A DNA stretch of 64,000 nt from Auriscalpium vulgare. Lineage: Eukaryota; Basidiomycota; Agaricomycetes; Russulales; Auriscalpiaceae. This document shows, one piece after another, positions 10,660-21,503 of this stretch (within the stretch, counting starts at the first letter, position 1; each line of letters starts with the position of its first letter). A program made the translations under genes and the position numbers. The DNA is taken from contig JAHBBC010000008.1 in assembly GCA_019915015.1 (NCBI GenBank), positions 1,674,001-1,738,000 of the forward strand, in the 5' to 3' direction. The notes beneath the pieces were generated by a model. It saw only the letters and a list, made by a program, of their open reading frames with translations, searched no databases and was not told the DNA's origin.

Positions 10660-11692
10660 ATGCAGAGCTCGTTCAGCTTCACGGAATTTCCATGCGCTTC
10701 GTTCGACCACAGGGACCTGCGTCGGTTTCTGGGCGACACTGTCGGGGCGACACTCTTCAGGAACCTTGACCACGCGGAGGGGGACATGATGGAGGGCGTT
10801 CGTCTCCTCAAAAATCGCATAGAAATTATTACAGAGGAGCAGCATCGACGTCTCCGCGAGGTACTCGATAGGTCAGTACTGTCCGTGTGGCTGACGGTTC
10901 CGATACAATGACGGTTCTGTGTAGGATGGAGCGTTATACCCGGGCGGTCGCGAGGATGCCGCCACCAGGACCCAATTTTCGTCCTCCCCGGATGCTGTAC
11001 AATAACGCTCGGCCTCTCCGGACGATACAGGTCGCCGGGCTGTTTCGTCAGGCCACGCGGGACTTCCGCAATTTGGTTGAGGTAGGCGTGGGCTACTGCT
11101 CTGTGCCGCGCCCCTGCTCACCACTCGCCTCAGGAACTGTCAGATGTGGATCCCTCTGATGACGAAGCCGACGGCGCGCTCGTCGGCCTTAACGCAAGCG
11201 ACCCCTTTGATGACGACTGTACGCACACCAATAATCCCGCAGCTAACGATGGACCCTGATTAATCGGTGCTAGTTTGGGACGATAAGGACTCGAGCACTG
11301 CTAGTATGTTTAGTTTGCCAGCGGCTATGCTCGCTTTCATCACTAACAGCGATCGTATCAGACTTTTATCGCGGAGGGGAGAGAAATTGCCGGGCTTTCT
11401 CTGTAGTCTTGCAGCCAATCCGGGACTGTCCGGAGTTCGCGGATTACCTTGAATCGAGAGAAGGTGCGTATATAGCTTTTGGCGCGGCCGACAGACGCTT
11501 ACATCACGAACGCTTTCAGAACGCTACGCGCTGGTAACTGTGAAAATTCAGAAATTGCCGAAGCCTCAGTCGTCCATTGCAGCAACCGGAGCTGCGGACA
11601 GCGGCAAAGTCGAGCCGGTACGCACAATTGGTGGCTTCCCTGTATTCCTTGCTAAAAAATATCGGCATCTCTTTAGGACCGTTTTAGTATGA
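10660..11692 (+). CDS. Small protein B2, 6 exons, about 252 aa, unknown function
   Basis: Model: exons 10660-10871, 10925-11081, 11134-11218, 11274-11303, 11362-11463 and 11520-11692, with introns of 52-58 nt. The joined frame is open to the TGA at 11692. Exon 1 has the same length as in B1 (212 nt). Exon 2 is 30 nt longer and adds a Pro/Arg-rich insertion. Intron phases 2,0,1,1,1 equal those of protein A. The EGDMMEGVRLL segment aligns with EGDELMDQSLALL of A'. The acidic exon 3 ends DDDD-like as in B1. It is a diverged tandem relative of B1, 3.5 kb downstream. Function unknown. Confidence 0.6.
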
Positions 11693-12280
11693 CGAGCCGT
11701 CTTATTCTGTAGCCACAGCAACAGCCATGGACGCATGCTCAGCTTATGGCCTCGTATGTATATCTCCGAACAATGAGAATTTACTGTTCGACCTATCGTA
11801 CACGTGGTCAATGGACGTTAGTATGTCGATACCGTCGCAAAATCCCTCGCCTCGGAGAAATTCGAGTCTGCCTCAGCATCGAGGAAGTTGTCACGCGCTT
11901 TGGCGTCATCCGGCAGGCGCTGCAGGGCAGTCCAACGACAGCGGTGGACCCGGCACCGCCCGGTACTGGTGTCGCCTGCCGCAGACGCATCGCGCTGCAA
12001 TCTCAGCAATCAAGCACGCCATCGCGCTCTTATTCTTGTCCGGGGCCGGGATTCAGGGTACTCAATGGTACCGACCTCCAACAAAACGCCACTACGCGAA
12101 ACACCTGCCTTCTGATAATCCGGGGTGCCGGTATCTGGAACTTCGACTGCCGCCCCGCTCCATATCCTATCCACGCGACCAAACACATGTGCACTGTCAC
12201 GACGAGTGAACGTGGCGGCGTTGCGGCTAGCTTGTTTGCGGCCGAGCGGCGACGCAGCCCCTGCTTCTCTCGGAGAGATA
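11693..12280. other. Downstream of B2, no supported gene
   Basis: This is the duplicated 3' flank shared with B1 (around 8150-8420). Long frames are open on both strands but have no domain and no conserved splice chain. Confidence 0.4.
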
Positions 12281-12436
12281 TCCTAGGATTCACTCGATGT
12301 CCTAGGCTTCACTCGTTGTCCTAGGCAGGCTTCACTCGTTGTCCTAGGCTTCACTCGATGTCCTAGGCTTCACTCGATGTCCTAGGCTTCACTCGATGTC
12401 CTAGGCTTCACTCGATGTCCTAGCCTTCACTCGGAG
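12281..12436. repeat. 19-bp tandem repeat, about 8 units
   Basis: About eight head-to-tail copies of TCCTAGGCTTCACTCGATG. The third unit carries a 4-bp insertion and the first and last units are variant. Each unit holds an AvrII-like CCTAGG palindrome. The block ends about 150 bp before the Z0 start codon. Confidence 0.9.
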
Positions 12437-12588
12437 AGATGCACGAGGCGTCTCTTTGAGTGATGTACTAGGTACCAAAAATGTGATGGCTGTTAGCGCC
12501 CATTGTTCTGCGTGTACCCTCTCGTTTGTTATACAGCCCACACACGAATCATGCATCCCCTCACCCACCTCACCTCTCCAACCCCCCA

Positions 12589-13481
12589 ATGGATTCCTTC
12601 TCTCAATATTTCCCTTATACCAATGTCTACACTGGCAAGGAGATCGCTGCGTTCGACATCGACGTGACGGCCCGGGCATCCGAAGCACCCTCGACGATGT
12701 CTGCGCACCTCTCCTCCACGTCGACTTACATATCTCCCATTATGCTCCTAGACGAACACGAGCAACAGCGGTTTGTCTATCCCTGGTCCCCAGAGTGGGA
12801 TATGTGGTTCGACGCACAGCTCAAATTGCTGCTGCTGATCACAGATTCCGAGCCCGCCCCGGCGCCGTCGTGCGTGTTTTATTCTTCTTGTCGTGTCATC
12901 GCGCGTGCCAACACACCACCATATGCAGGGTATTGTTCATCACCAACGGCTTCACCGTGGACCCTGCGATCCTTTCTCTCGTGCGCACCGGCGGGGACGC
13001 GACCGCGCTACCTTTGTCACGTGAGCAGCCGCCGGGGCCGGGCGCGCCGATGTTGCAAATGCCCTTGACCCCGCAGAGCGACTCTCCTCCCACTCCCATC
13101 TCCATCTCACTCGCCGACTCGCAGCAGTACACGAGCGCAGCGCTCGACCACGCACCCGCTAGCCTGCTTCGCGTGCCCAGCGCTGGCGCTCTCCCTCTTT
13201 CTCCACCCGGATCCTCGACTGCCGCATCAGCCGGCCGCAAGACCGCTCGCAAGACCCGCGCGCACCCGTACGCTCTCGCATGCCCGCGCTGCTCTTTCGT
13301 GCAGGAGAATGGTCGCAAGTGGGACCTGGATAGGCACATCAAGACGCACGAGGGAGTCAGGAAGAAGTACGTGTGCGGTCGGCGGGGCTGCAAGGAGGTG
13401 TTCAGCAGGATGGATGCGGTGAGGAGGCATCAGAAGAACCCGAACGCCAGGTGCGCGTTGCCGCAGGGCGATGGTGTGTGA
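12589..13481 (+). CDS. Zinc-finger protein Z0, 2 exons, 277 aa
   Basis: Exons are 12589-12869 and 12929-13481 around a 59-nt intron (GTGCGT...ATGCAG). The frame is open across the junction (…APAPS|VLFITNGFTVDP). The N-terminal half is Ser/Thr/Pro-rich and acidic with a conserved YPWSPEWDMWFDAQLKLLLL block, which looks like an activation or dimerisation region. The C-terminus has a C2H2 finger (C-x2-C-x14-H-x3-H, first Cys near 212) and a second C-x4-C-x12-H-x7-C motif. A basic RKTARKTRAHPYAL stretch precedes the fingers. The likely role is a nuclear DNA-binding regulator (inference from the fingers). Paralogue of Z1 and W. Confidence 0.8.
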
Positions 13482-15090
13482 AGGTTTTTGCGTCCGTGAG
13501 CAATATTCAGTCTGTTCGTTTCGTTTCTTTGTTCGCTGTCGATTCGCTATCGTGGTTTCATGTTTTTGTTTCTGTCATGATCTATGATGCTTCCTGGTGT
13601 CAGTTTTTCTCTGTTGTTGTACTTGTACCTCATCTCACCGCTGTGCGCTGGATCGTGTCTGAACACGCTTTTCTCCAGTCCCTACTATGTGCTCATATCT
13701 TCACTACCCCAAAATTGAATCATATTTTCACGCGCCATTCTCGATTCGCTCGCTCGAACGACCGCGTGCTCGTCACTGTGCGCCCGCGGACAGACCGCTG
13801 CAGTCGGCGTCGAGCGGCCGCCCGAGTTTCGACGGATAAGCGAGCCGGGAGCCGGGCGTCTGATATCGAGCGTCGCGCACTCTTCCAGTCTCCCTAGTGC
13901 ACTCTCCTCCTCACATCCCCTTTACCGTAGGCTGCTTGCTCTACACACGTGTCCCTCTGGACGAGCCCGACCGACGCGCGCTGCGACCTCTCCAAGCCAC
14001 GCGCGGTCGCCATGATGTTCGAGTCGACCCGGTGCGTCACTTGCGGTCTCATCTGCTCTCAATCTGACGAGTTCTTTTTGATCCTGGGCAGCCGTTATAG
14101 ACATGGGTTATGGTTTGGATTTGTGTGAGCTAGGGACATGCACGGTTCTGTGCGCTGGCTTGGGTGAAAAGAGCGGGGCGCGCCTGGCGCGGAGGCACCG
14201 TACCAAACCCGTACGTCCACCGCCTCATCAATCCTACCCCCTCGTCTCACGCTGGCACTCATCACAGGTTGACGCAGTGGGCTGCCAGCGGGCCGCATTT
14301 CGCCGAATCCTGACGGGTCTTTCATCTGCTGGACTTGCGTGGGTATTGGACGGGAGGGTAACGTCCCGGGCCTGGGCACGCTTGCGGCGATGCGACCCGC
14401 GCAAGGCAGTCCCTGATTGTACGTCCGCCGTCATCTAGCCTTCCCACCCGTCTCACGCCTTCGCATCCCATTACACAGCAGCCTCGTCGACTCGGCTTGC
14501 GCGCAAGACACCTGGGCTCTCCGCTCACAGATCAGCGACCCCGATGCGGACGGCGCGCCTTGCCCCCGGGCCGCATCCGTGCGTCGCGAGTGGCGCATAT
14601 ACAGTACCCAGGCTGCATTGTGACGCTCTGCGGATGCTGCATTGTGACGCCATCCGCGCCATCCCATGCTCCAAATCCACATCAATTTGCGTAGGTTTGG
14701 GCGTTTGGGATGGGCGGACGGCGTGCGAGCTCGCTGTGATCGAGCAGGCCGGGCCCGCTGCAGGCCCCACATCCGTACGGGGGCCTTCACCTTGAGCGAT
14801 TTCCCCCGTGTCCGACTACGCTCTGGCGACTGTGTTTTCCAGCGCGTACCCCTCGACTATGCAGGCACAGGCGCGTCCCCTGCCGCGCGCGACACGAACG
14901 GTGGGCGCTCGGCCGGCTTCTCAAGAGCTGTGCAGAGGGAGAGGAGCCTTTGCTCCTGCCCAGACTCTTCCGTGAGCTTTCAGCGCTTCCATACATTTCC
15001 ACGGGAAGTATCCCGTCGTCAATGCGCGTGCCACGCACCGCCTCCCGGCAGGACTGACAGGTGTCCGCCCGCATGCCGCGTGGTAGGAGG
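13482..15090. other. Z0 3' flank with intron-like repeats, no supported gene
   Basis: The first 400 bp resembles the 3' flank of Z1 (16510-16900), so gene and flank were duplicated together. At 14032-14091 there is a good intron signal (GTGCGTCAC...AATCTGACGAG...GGGCAG) of a type that recurs at about 16910, 17535 and 17662. Frames on both strands are open but incompatible, and I make no gene call. Confidence 0.4.
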
Positions 15091-15096
15091 CATAAT

Positions 15097-15170
15097 TTCT
15101 CTCACCTCATCCAACCGACTCACCTCGTCCAACAGGCTCGGGTCCTCCAACCGACTCACCTCATCCAACG
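15097..15170. repeat. 18-bp tandem repeat, about 4 units
   Basis: Four imperfect copies of CTCACCTCATCCAACCGA, one of them variant (GGCTCGGGTCCTCCAACC). The block lies between Z0 and Z1. Confidence 0.8.
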
Positions 15171-15591
15171 GAGGGCGACGCACGTGGCGCGAACAGGGCG
15201 GTGATTTTTTATCGGAAGGAAGACAGACTCCCCCACGCCGGCTGTAGCTGCACCGTAGGACACCTTACGAAAGGAGAACTGCCTCGCACTGCGCCCGCGA
15301 CATTCGATACAGTATCCCCGAGGTGGGTGATGGAGATGGGTTGACGAGCAGCTGCTCATATACCATGGGAATATGTGTGTCCGTATCAAGACGATATCGG
15401 TACCTGGCCTTCGAATCCATCGAAGTCAATAGAACTGAGTGCGGATCCGCTTGCGGTCTTTCCCAGGGAGCGCTACCACTCACCAAGAAGTTACAGTAAT
15501 GGCACCGAGAGGTATGTTCATCTTGTTTGTTTCGTATAAAGTCCACCTACGTATCATGCAGCCCCTAAACAGCGCGTCTCTCCTGCACCCC

Positions 15592-16509
15592 ATGGATCCC
15601 TTCGCCCAGAATTTCCTCTACTCCGATATCTACGCTGACCAGGATCCCTTTGCGCCCGACATCGGGGTGACGGCCGGGCCCGCATCGGCACACGATGCAT
15701 CATCGCCGACGCTGTCCGCGCACGTCTCAACCACGTCCTCTGTCTCGTCATCAGCGTTCGTCGCTGAGCAAGAGCAGCAGCAGCCCTTCGACCCCTGGTC
15801 CCCCGACTGGGACATGTGGATCGACGCACAGCTCAAATTGCTGCTGCTGAATGCCGAGCCCGCCCCGGCGACGTCGTGCGTGTTTTTATTCCATCGTCGC
15901 GACATTGCGTGCCAACGGACGACCACCTGCAGGATCTCGGACGCCGACAACAGCTATACCGTGGACCCAGCGGTCCTGTCTCTCGCGCACACCGGGTACG
16001 CGGTCGAGGTGCCTGTGTCACGTGAACAGCCGCCGGGGCCGGGCGCGGGGCCGAAGTTGCCAATGCCCTTGACCAACTCCGAGTCCCTCGACCGTGACGC
16101 TCCTCCGCCCACCATCGCCCTCGCCGTCGACTCGCAGCAGCACACAAACGCAGCGCACGCCGGCGGACTTCACCCCGCTTCCGCTGGCCTGCCTAGCGTG
16201 CCCACCGCTCTCCCTCAGCCACTTTTCCATCGCGGGTCCTCGACTGCCGCATCGCAAGCCGGCCGCAAGACGCACCGCAAGGCCCGCGCGCACCCGTACG
16301 CTCTCGTATGCCCGGAATGCCCCTTCGTGCAGGAGAACGGCCGCTCCTGGGATATGAAACGGCATGTCAAGACGCACGACGCGGTCAGGAATACGTTCAG
16401 CTGCGAGCGCCGGGGCTGCGAGGAGAGCTTTAGCAGGATGGATGCGGTGAGGAGGCATCAGAAGAACGTGAATGCCAGGTGCGCGATGGAGCAGGGAGAT
16501 GATGCGTGA
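15592..16509 (+). CDS. Zinc-finger protein Z1, 2 exons, 286 aa
   Basis: Exons are 15592-15875 and 15933-16509. The 57-nt intron (GTGCGT...CTGCAG) is in the same place and phase as in Z0. It is a multiple of three without stops, so a retained-intron form would also be readable. An in-frame ATG at 15556 is an alternative start; 15592 is chosen because it matches the start of Z0 (MDxFxQxF). The conserved DPWSPDWDMWIDAQLKLLLL block lies in exon 1. Fingers: Cys221, Cys224, His239, His243 (C2H2), and Cys252, Cys257, His270, Cys278 (C2HC). This appears to be the parent gene of the array copies, because homology to the array begins inside its intron at about 15890. Likely nuclear regulator (inference). 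Confidence 0.82.
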   Translation: MDPFAQNFLYSDIYADQDPFAPDIGVTAGPASAHDASSPTLSAHVSTTSSVSSSAFVAEQEQQQPFDPWSPDWDMWIDAQLKLLLLNAEPAPATSCVFLFHRRDIACQRTTTCRISDADNSYTVDPAVLSLAHTGYAVEVPVSREQPPGPGAGPKLPMPLTNSESLDRDAPPPTIALAVDSQQHTNAAHAGGLHPASAGLPSVPTALPQPLFHRGSSTAASQAGRKTHRKARAHPYALVCPECPFVQENGRSWDMKRHVKTHDAVRNTFSCERRGCEESFSRMDAVRRHQKNVNARCAMEQGDDA

Positions 16510-18700
16510 GTCGTTCATGTTCGTGCGCTTTCGCTACCCATTTCTTTGTCGATATCGTGCTTTCGATGTTTTCGATTCTGCTATGACCTGTCCCGCGTCC
16601 TAGTTCTAGTCTCCCTCTTCTCTCATACTAGTGTCTCGTCCCACCGCTGCGCGCCGCCTCGTGCATCGATACAGCTCTTCCCGGTCTTTACGTGCTTGTA
16701 CCCTCACCGCAATCGTATCTTACTGCCCAATTTCTTTTTATCCGCTGGCTTGAACGGACGTGTGCTCTTCACCATGCGTTCTATCTCCCGCGGACAGACC
16801 GGCTGACGGTGCCACGGGTCGGTGTCGAGCGGCCGCCTGCCCGAGGTGCGTTGTGGCGACCTAAAGCCCAGGCGGTCCCCATCAATGCTCAGTTCTCCCA
16901 GGCAGCTTGGTGCGTCACTTGCCGTTTGCTCCCAATCTGACTTGATCATGGTGCGGAAGGTGGATCCGGGAGTGGATCTGGTGAGCCCGAGATTTGAAAG
17001 GCTCGTGCACTCAGTGCGATCATCGACGGAGTGGGCGGAGGCGCACGCGCTGCGCTGTACGTCGCCGTCTTGCCGTGGTCTCGCTTATAATAATTTGCTG
17101 ACGCGCTGACGATGTAGGGCTCTCCTTAGCTCAATCGTAAAATGCAGTGCGGGCGCGCCGATGAGTTGTGACGCGTTCAGCAAAACCGCCGGACGCAAGC
17201 AATAGCGCACCTAGCAGGACGCGCATACAGTCGAACACGGGCTGTCTCTCGCGCCCAACGCTCTGTCTTCTTCGACTCAGCATCCACTTTCGCTCCAGGC
17301 GCGCTTCTTGGATCCACGACCGCTCTTTGCCAGCCGGCCGCAAGCACCGCCCGCGCTCGCTCGCGCTGGAATCCCGCACACCGGCCTGCTCGATCGCGTC
17401 CGCATGCCGCCTTCACTGTGAATTGCGTTACCAGCATATGCTCGCGCTAAATAAAACATGAGGGAATGCGCTTGGGCCATTCGAGGCCATACGTCACGTC
17501 AAGCCCCGCGCGCTCGCCTTCGGGATGCGGGCCCGGTGCGTCGCCTGCGGCCTCATGTTGCTTCCAAGCTGACCGAGATCTAGCTGCTGTTCCTGAATAC
17601 GCACGCGAGTGGAACTGTGCTGCATGTGAGAACCGCGCGCGCGCCTTCGAGACACGGACATGGTGCGTCGCCTGCGGGGTCATGTCGCTCCAATCTTACG
17701 AAGCTCTGATTGGTTGGGGCCGCATTTCGTTCGACTTGTCGTAATGCCTGCCTCCTGCGCATCTAGCCGCGATGGCGAGCGAAATGCCTCAGCGATAAAT
17801 CGAAAGGAATGTCGGCCCATAGCTGCTATTAGCACGGTGAGCTTCACGGCACCATAAGGGCTATTAGAACGGTCTCACACAGAATCCTTGCATTAGGAGT
17901 TAGGACGGTATGTTTCCGCCTTATCTTCTATTGGCACAGCAGGCTCGCTTGTAGGGCGAATTCTAGTAATATAGTATATCCTCCTCGCCGTTGCCGCCAC
18001 GTCAAAGTCGCTCTCCCCGCAGAAAACTCGCCCTCCGCGCAGAAATCGCGCTGAATTTATCGGCACAATGGTCAGCATTTCCGTATTTCGCCTGAAGCTG
18101 GGATGGCTTACCTGCGCGCGTTTGCAGCGCTTTGACGGCCCCTCCCGCTGCAATACGTCGCGACCGCAATAACTCGCAAGGCGGGCCAGGCGCGGTCCTC
18201 CGCAGCGCGATAGCATGCCGCGCTCAGAGGTCGCGCGCCAGCCCGATACGACCGACTGTCGGCATTCCCGTGTTGATATACATGGACCGCACCTGCGCTC
18301 GCTTGCAGTGCGCGCGCCGCGTTCCCCGCCGTATGCAGCGTGATTGCGCCGGCGACCGTCCGCCCCGTTGAAGGGCTGCTGCACCCGCGCCGTGACATCC
18401 GGAAGCCACGTCCATGGCTACGGAGGCGCGCCCGCGACGGCGTCCAGGGAGATCGGCGCCGCGCTCGGACATCGTCGTTGCTGCGCCCCGGCCTGATACC
18501 ACTGTAAGTGACCCAATATTTGCAGAGCTGACCAATGAAAAAACGCACCTGTGAGTCCAGTGTCGTGCCCCGGCGCCGCGTTCCACGCGATATTGAGCGC
18601 GTTTACACCAGAGACCGCTCACAATGCACTCGCACCCGCACCGTGACTTCCACGCGCCGCGTTCCCTATTGCGCGAGCAGTCGCTCGTAAGGTACGCGCG
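16510..18700. other. Unit I: Z1 3' flank and CKRAQ-type repeats, no firm gene
   Basis: Plus-strand intron-like elements starting GTGCGTC and containing CTGAC recur at about 16912, 17536 and 17664. On the minus strand three short segments encode C-K-R-A-Q (about 18110-18130, 18292-18310 and 18590-18610). Two of them are followed directly by a donor (GTAAGC or GTGCGG). This looks like a repeated exon of an intron-rich or decayed gene. The same region recurs at 24811-27000, 34953-37145 and 45096-47288. Confidence 0.4.
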
Positions 18701-18720
18701 ACGCTTGGGTCTTGCGTTGA

Positions 18721-19640
18721 CGGCGTCCAGAGACATCGTGTTCGACGTCACAGGCGTCCAGAGCATTCTTTGCAAGTTCTGCGCCGTCCAGGAATGCCTC
18801 TGGGGTGTGCGCACGGCGTTTGAGCGTGAGGCTGATGAAGCCCGGATGCGCGCCGGTCCACGTCCAAGATGGTGTAGCGGACGTAGTTGGCGATCTTGCT
18901 GCGGCGCCTCGCAAGATCTTCGAGTATCGGCGGCATCGAGGGAGGTACTGTGTGCTGCCGAGGGTGTCCAGGATGCCGCGACCCGTCTGCAACGTCTACA
19001 ACGGTTACGCGGCATGTCTTCGACGTCCAGGGCATCCTAAGATGTGCCAGCAGCATCCATAGTGATCCTGAGGTGTCCCGCGAGGCTGGCGCCCCACAGT
19101 AAGCGCGGCAGCGTGCCATGCATGGGAAGGGAGATGCGCACGGAACGCGCGCTAGGCTTCCATCACGCATCCCAGCGCCGCGCGCCATTGGGAGACTGGG
19201 ATGAAAGCGACAGCGTGTAGTACCACAAGCCCAGTCGCTTGTCAACGACGTCCAGGAAGAGGCGGTGTACGGGCGGTCCAGGAAGGTGTGGCGGTCTGGA
19301 AAGGGCGTCCAGAGGGATTCTGTGGCGTTTGCCACGTCCAGGAGGCGCTACGCTGTGTCTACGGCATCCAGAGGCGCATTGACAACGGATGGGAGACGCG
19401 CTGCGAAGACACGCAACGCGTCCAGCACGCGGGATCGAGAGGGTTTATGTGGCAAGTTCCGCGGCCAGGTGGCGTCCAGAGGAACGTTGAGGAGGAGCGA
19501 GCGGGACGCCGTTGCCTGTCTGCAACGTCCAGAGCGACTACGCGACCTGTGCGCGGCGTCCAGAACATTTCTCCGACGAGCAGGATGTCCTATGAGGTAC
19601 GAGCAGCATTCAGATTGATGCTGCGGCGTCTGGGCATCCT
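18721..19640. repeat. Degenerate ~30-bp repeat zone, unit I
   Basis: The core GCGTCCAG(A/G) recurs at spacings close to 30 bp or multiples (for example 18725, 18756 and 18786; 19276, 19307, 19336 and 19366; 19527, 19558 and 19587). Read on the minus strand the cores give LDA, LDV or WTP every ten residues in shifting frames. Long open frames on both strands here follow from the repeat and from high GC, and I do not call them genes. Confidence 0.65.
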
Positions 19641-20290
19641 GCTTGCGCTGGCGCCGCACGACAGGTGCGGCAGTATGCCGCGCGCCGAGATTCAGCGCAC
19701 GTCTCGGGGAAGACGCAATGGGAGTGCGCGCGGGCGTCCAGCGTACATCCTATTGCACCGCGCTTGGAAGGCTAGAACGCGCGCGAGCTCGTTCGCTTGC
19801 TTGTCGACGAATCGAAAGGACATGTGGCGTGTTTGTGAGGGTGTCCAGAGGGAATCCTGTCGCGTGCGCCGCGTCCAGGAGGCGCGGTGCCGCGTCCGGA
19901 GTGACGTTGCGGCGCTTCTGCGGCGTCCAGGAGGTGCGCTGGGCGGCGCCGCGCCGCTACCAAAATCTCGACGAGGCAGAGCCGACGGCGGCAGCATGAT
20001 AATTGGCTCGTCCGCGGATCGTTGCCGCCGCCACGCGCAAGCTCCAGTGCGCGCAGACGTGTCCTTGATTGACGCGCTCGTATCTTCTGGCCCGCTGACG
20101 TCGTTGAAGGTGTTGGAGGGGAAGATGCTGGAGAGGAATGAATTTGAAGTAGCTGCGGACGCGGCTCGCCGCCATTGGCGACGTCCACGCGGTCCCCAAG
20201 TTGCCAAAGGACGTAGCAAAATGCGGGAAGCCGTGGGGAGAAGGGAATGCGCCTGCTATTGTCATAGCAAATTGCTGTAAAACCGCATAT

Positions 20291-20924
20291 TTAGTAGGCT
20301 GGCATTTCACAAGGCGTAAATCGCACCGCGTACCTGCTGGCAAAACGAAGCCGACTGTGCGCGAAGCAAATGGCCCGCCTCCCGCACACTGTGGGTCGCA
20401 CAAACGCGTCCAGAACGCGGGCGTAGGCCGTCGAACGGCCCCCAGGACCACTGCTCGGAGACGAAGGGGGCTCCGGTGAACGATGCTGCTGCAGGTCGAC
20501 GCCCAAGACGATTCTAGAAGCTGCTTGAAGAGCGCGGCCACCACTGTAAACCCGCGGGTTCAGTCTTCTCGCGACTCAGATCAGAGCACCACATTGCGTA
20601 CCTTTCCGATGGAATGCCTTCTATCTCAACCATACATGCCGTTGCGGCCGGCGGCGTTGCTGGTGCTTCGCCAGCACGCCACAAGTTCTGTCTATCGTGA
20701 AGATCTGAGGATGTCGAGTCCTGCGTCGACGTCAGGATAAGCGAAAACAGGATAAGCTGTCGACGTACCCCGCATGACGAGAACCCTACGCTGCGCTGGC
20801 TGCTGACACCGTAGCTAAAAACAGCTGCAGCAGCAAGATCAGCCACAGATAGCAATCAGATCATCTTGGGATACACACTCACGCACAGATATCCAACGAA
20901 AAGGGCAGAGGCGATGGAGGACAT
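20291..20924 (-). CDS. Tentative spliced gene J, about 142 aa (unit I)
   Basis: Possible model: exons 20883-20924, 20810-20824, 20602-20720 and 20291-20543. The first two exons would encode a hydrophobic, signal-like start (MSSIASALFVGYLC then LFLAT). Introns are 58, 89 and 58 nt; the 89-nt one has CTGACG before its acceptor but a weak GTGTCA donor. The C-terminal exon is Pro/Arg-rich without a recognised domain. Equivalent positions are 28593-29226, 38735-39368 and 48878-49511. No homologue is known to me, so this is a weak model that could be noise in GC-rich DNA. Confidence 0.25.
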
Positions 20925-20975
20925 CGTGACGATGGTGGTGGGAGGAAGAAAGAGTGAGCGACAAGACGCGGCGAG

Positions 20976-21328
20976 ATGGCGCTTACTGTGACAAGCGGCG
21001 TCTCGGTGAACTTTGACCGCGCTCCGACAAGCGCATCTGAACCTTGCAGCATTTTTCCTGTCAAGTTAGTGCCATCCTTCGGCGATGGATCTAAACCCAC
21101 GATGGCCGCTGGACAAGGTGAGTGGTCCTCCCAGAGTGGCCGCGCTGCTCCCTTGCTGTTCGGACAGAATTCCGTGCTGGGGATTCTGCCCGAGCAGCCA
21201 GGGATGCGTGGCCCCCCAAATCGAACAAGATACTTACGGATTTGCTTAGGTACTTTGGAGATCGGTGCCGCGCGGGCAGCTGCGCGCATAACTGGATTGC
21301 CGCAAAATTGCTCAGGGGCGAGATCTGA
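20976..21328 (+). CDS. Tentative spliced gene H, about 100 aa (unit I)
   Basis: Possible model: exons 20976-21117 and 21168-21328 around a 50-nt intron with a strong GTGAGT donor and CAG acceptor. The joined frame ends …AAKLLRGEI. A strong GTAAGTAT donor on the opposite strand in the same interval argues for a competing antisense reading. In unit II a missing A (about 29608) shifts the frame near the C-terminus; units III and IV (39420-39772 and 49563-49915) match unit I. No recognised domain. Confidence 0.25.
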
Positions 21329-21503
21329 CGTGCGTCCGAGGTGACATGGTGACGGGATGCAAGCAGCGGCCGGGCTGCCCACATGGTGGCCGAGATGGTG
21401 AGTACGACGCAGTCTCACGGTCTTCCGCTGCTTATCAGTCTTGCTGTCAACGTCGTCGTCGTCGACGCAGGCGGCCCTTCCATAATTTGCATGTAGCTAT
21501 TTT

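Noticed and set aside
12241..12300. AvrII/CCTAGG-rich repeat as a telomere- or centromere-type repeat
   Set aside because: Only about eight units and no known telomeric motif such as TTAGGG runs.
12281..12436. CRISPR-like array
   Set aside because: Units of 19 bp are head to tail without unique spacers, and the genome is eukaryotic.
18224..20280. Long overlapping reading frames on both strands (263 aa minus, 359 aa plus) in the array unit
   Set aside because: They overlap each other in several frames, lie in a GC-rich 30-bp repeat zone, lack any domain, and frame length alone is not evidence in a spliced eukaryotic genome at this GC content.
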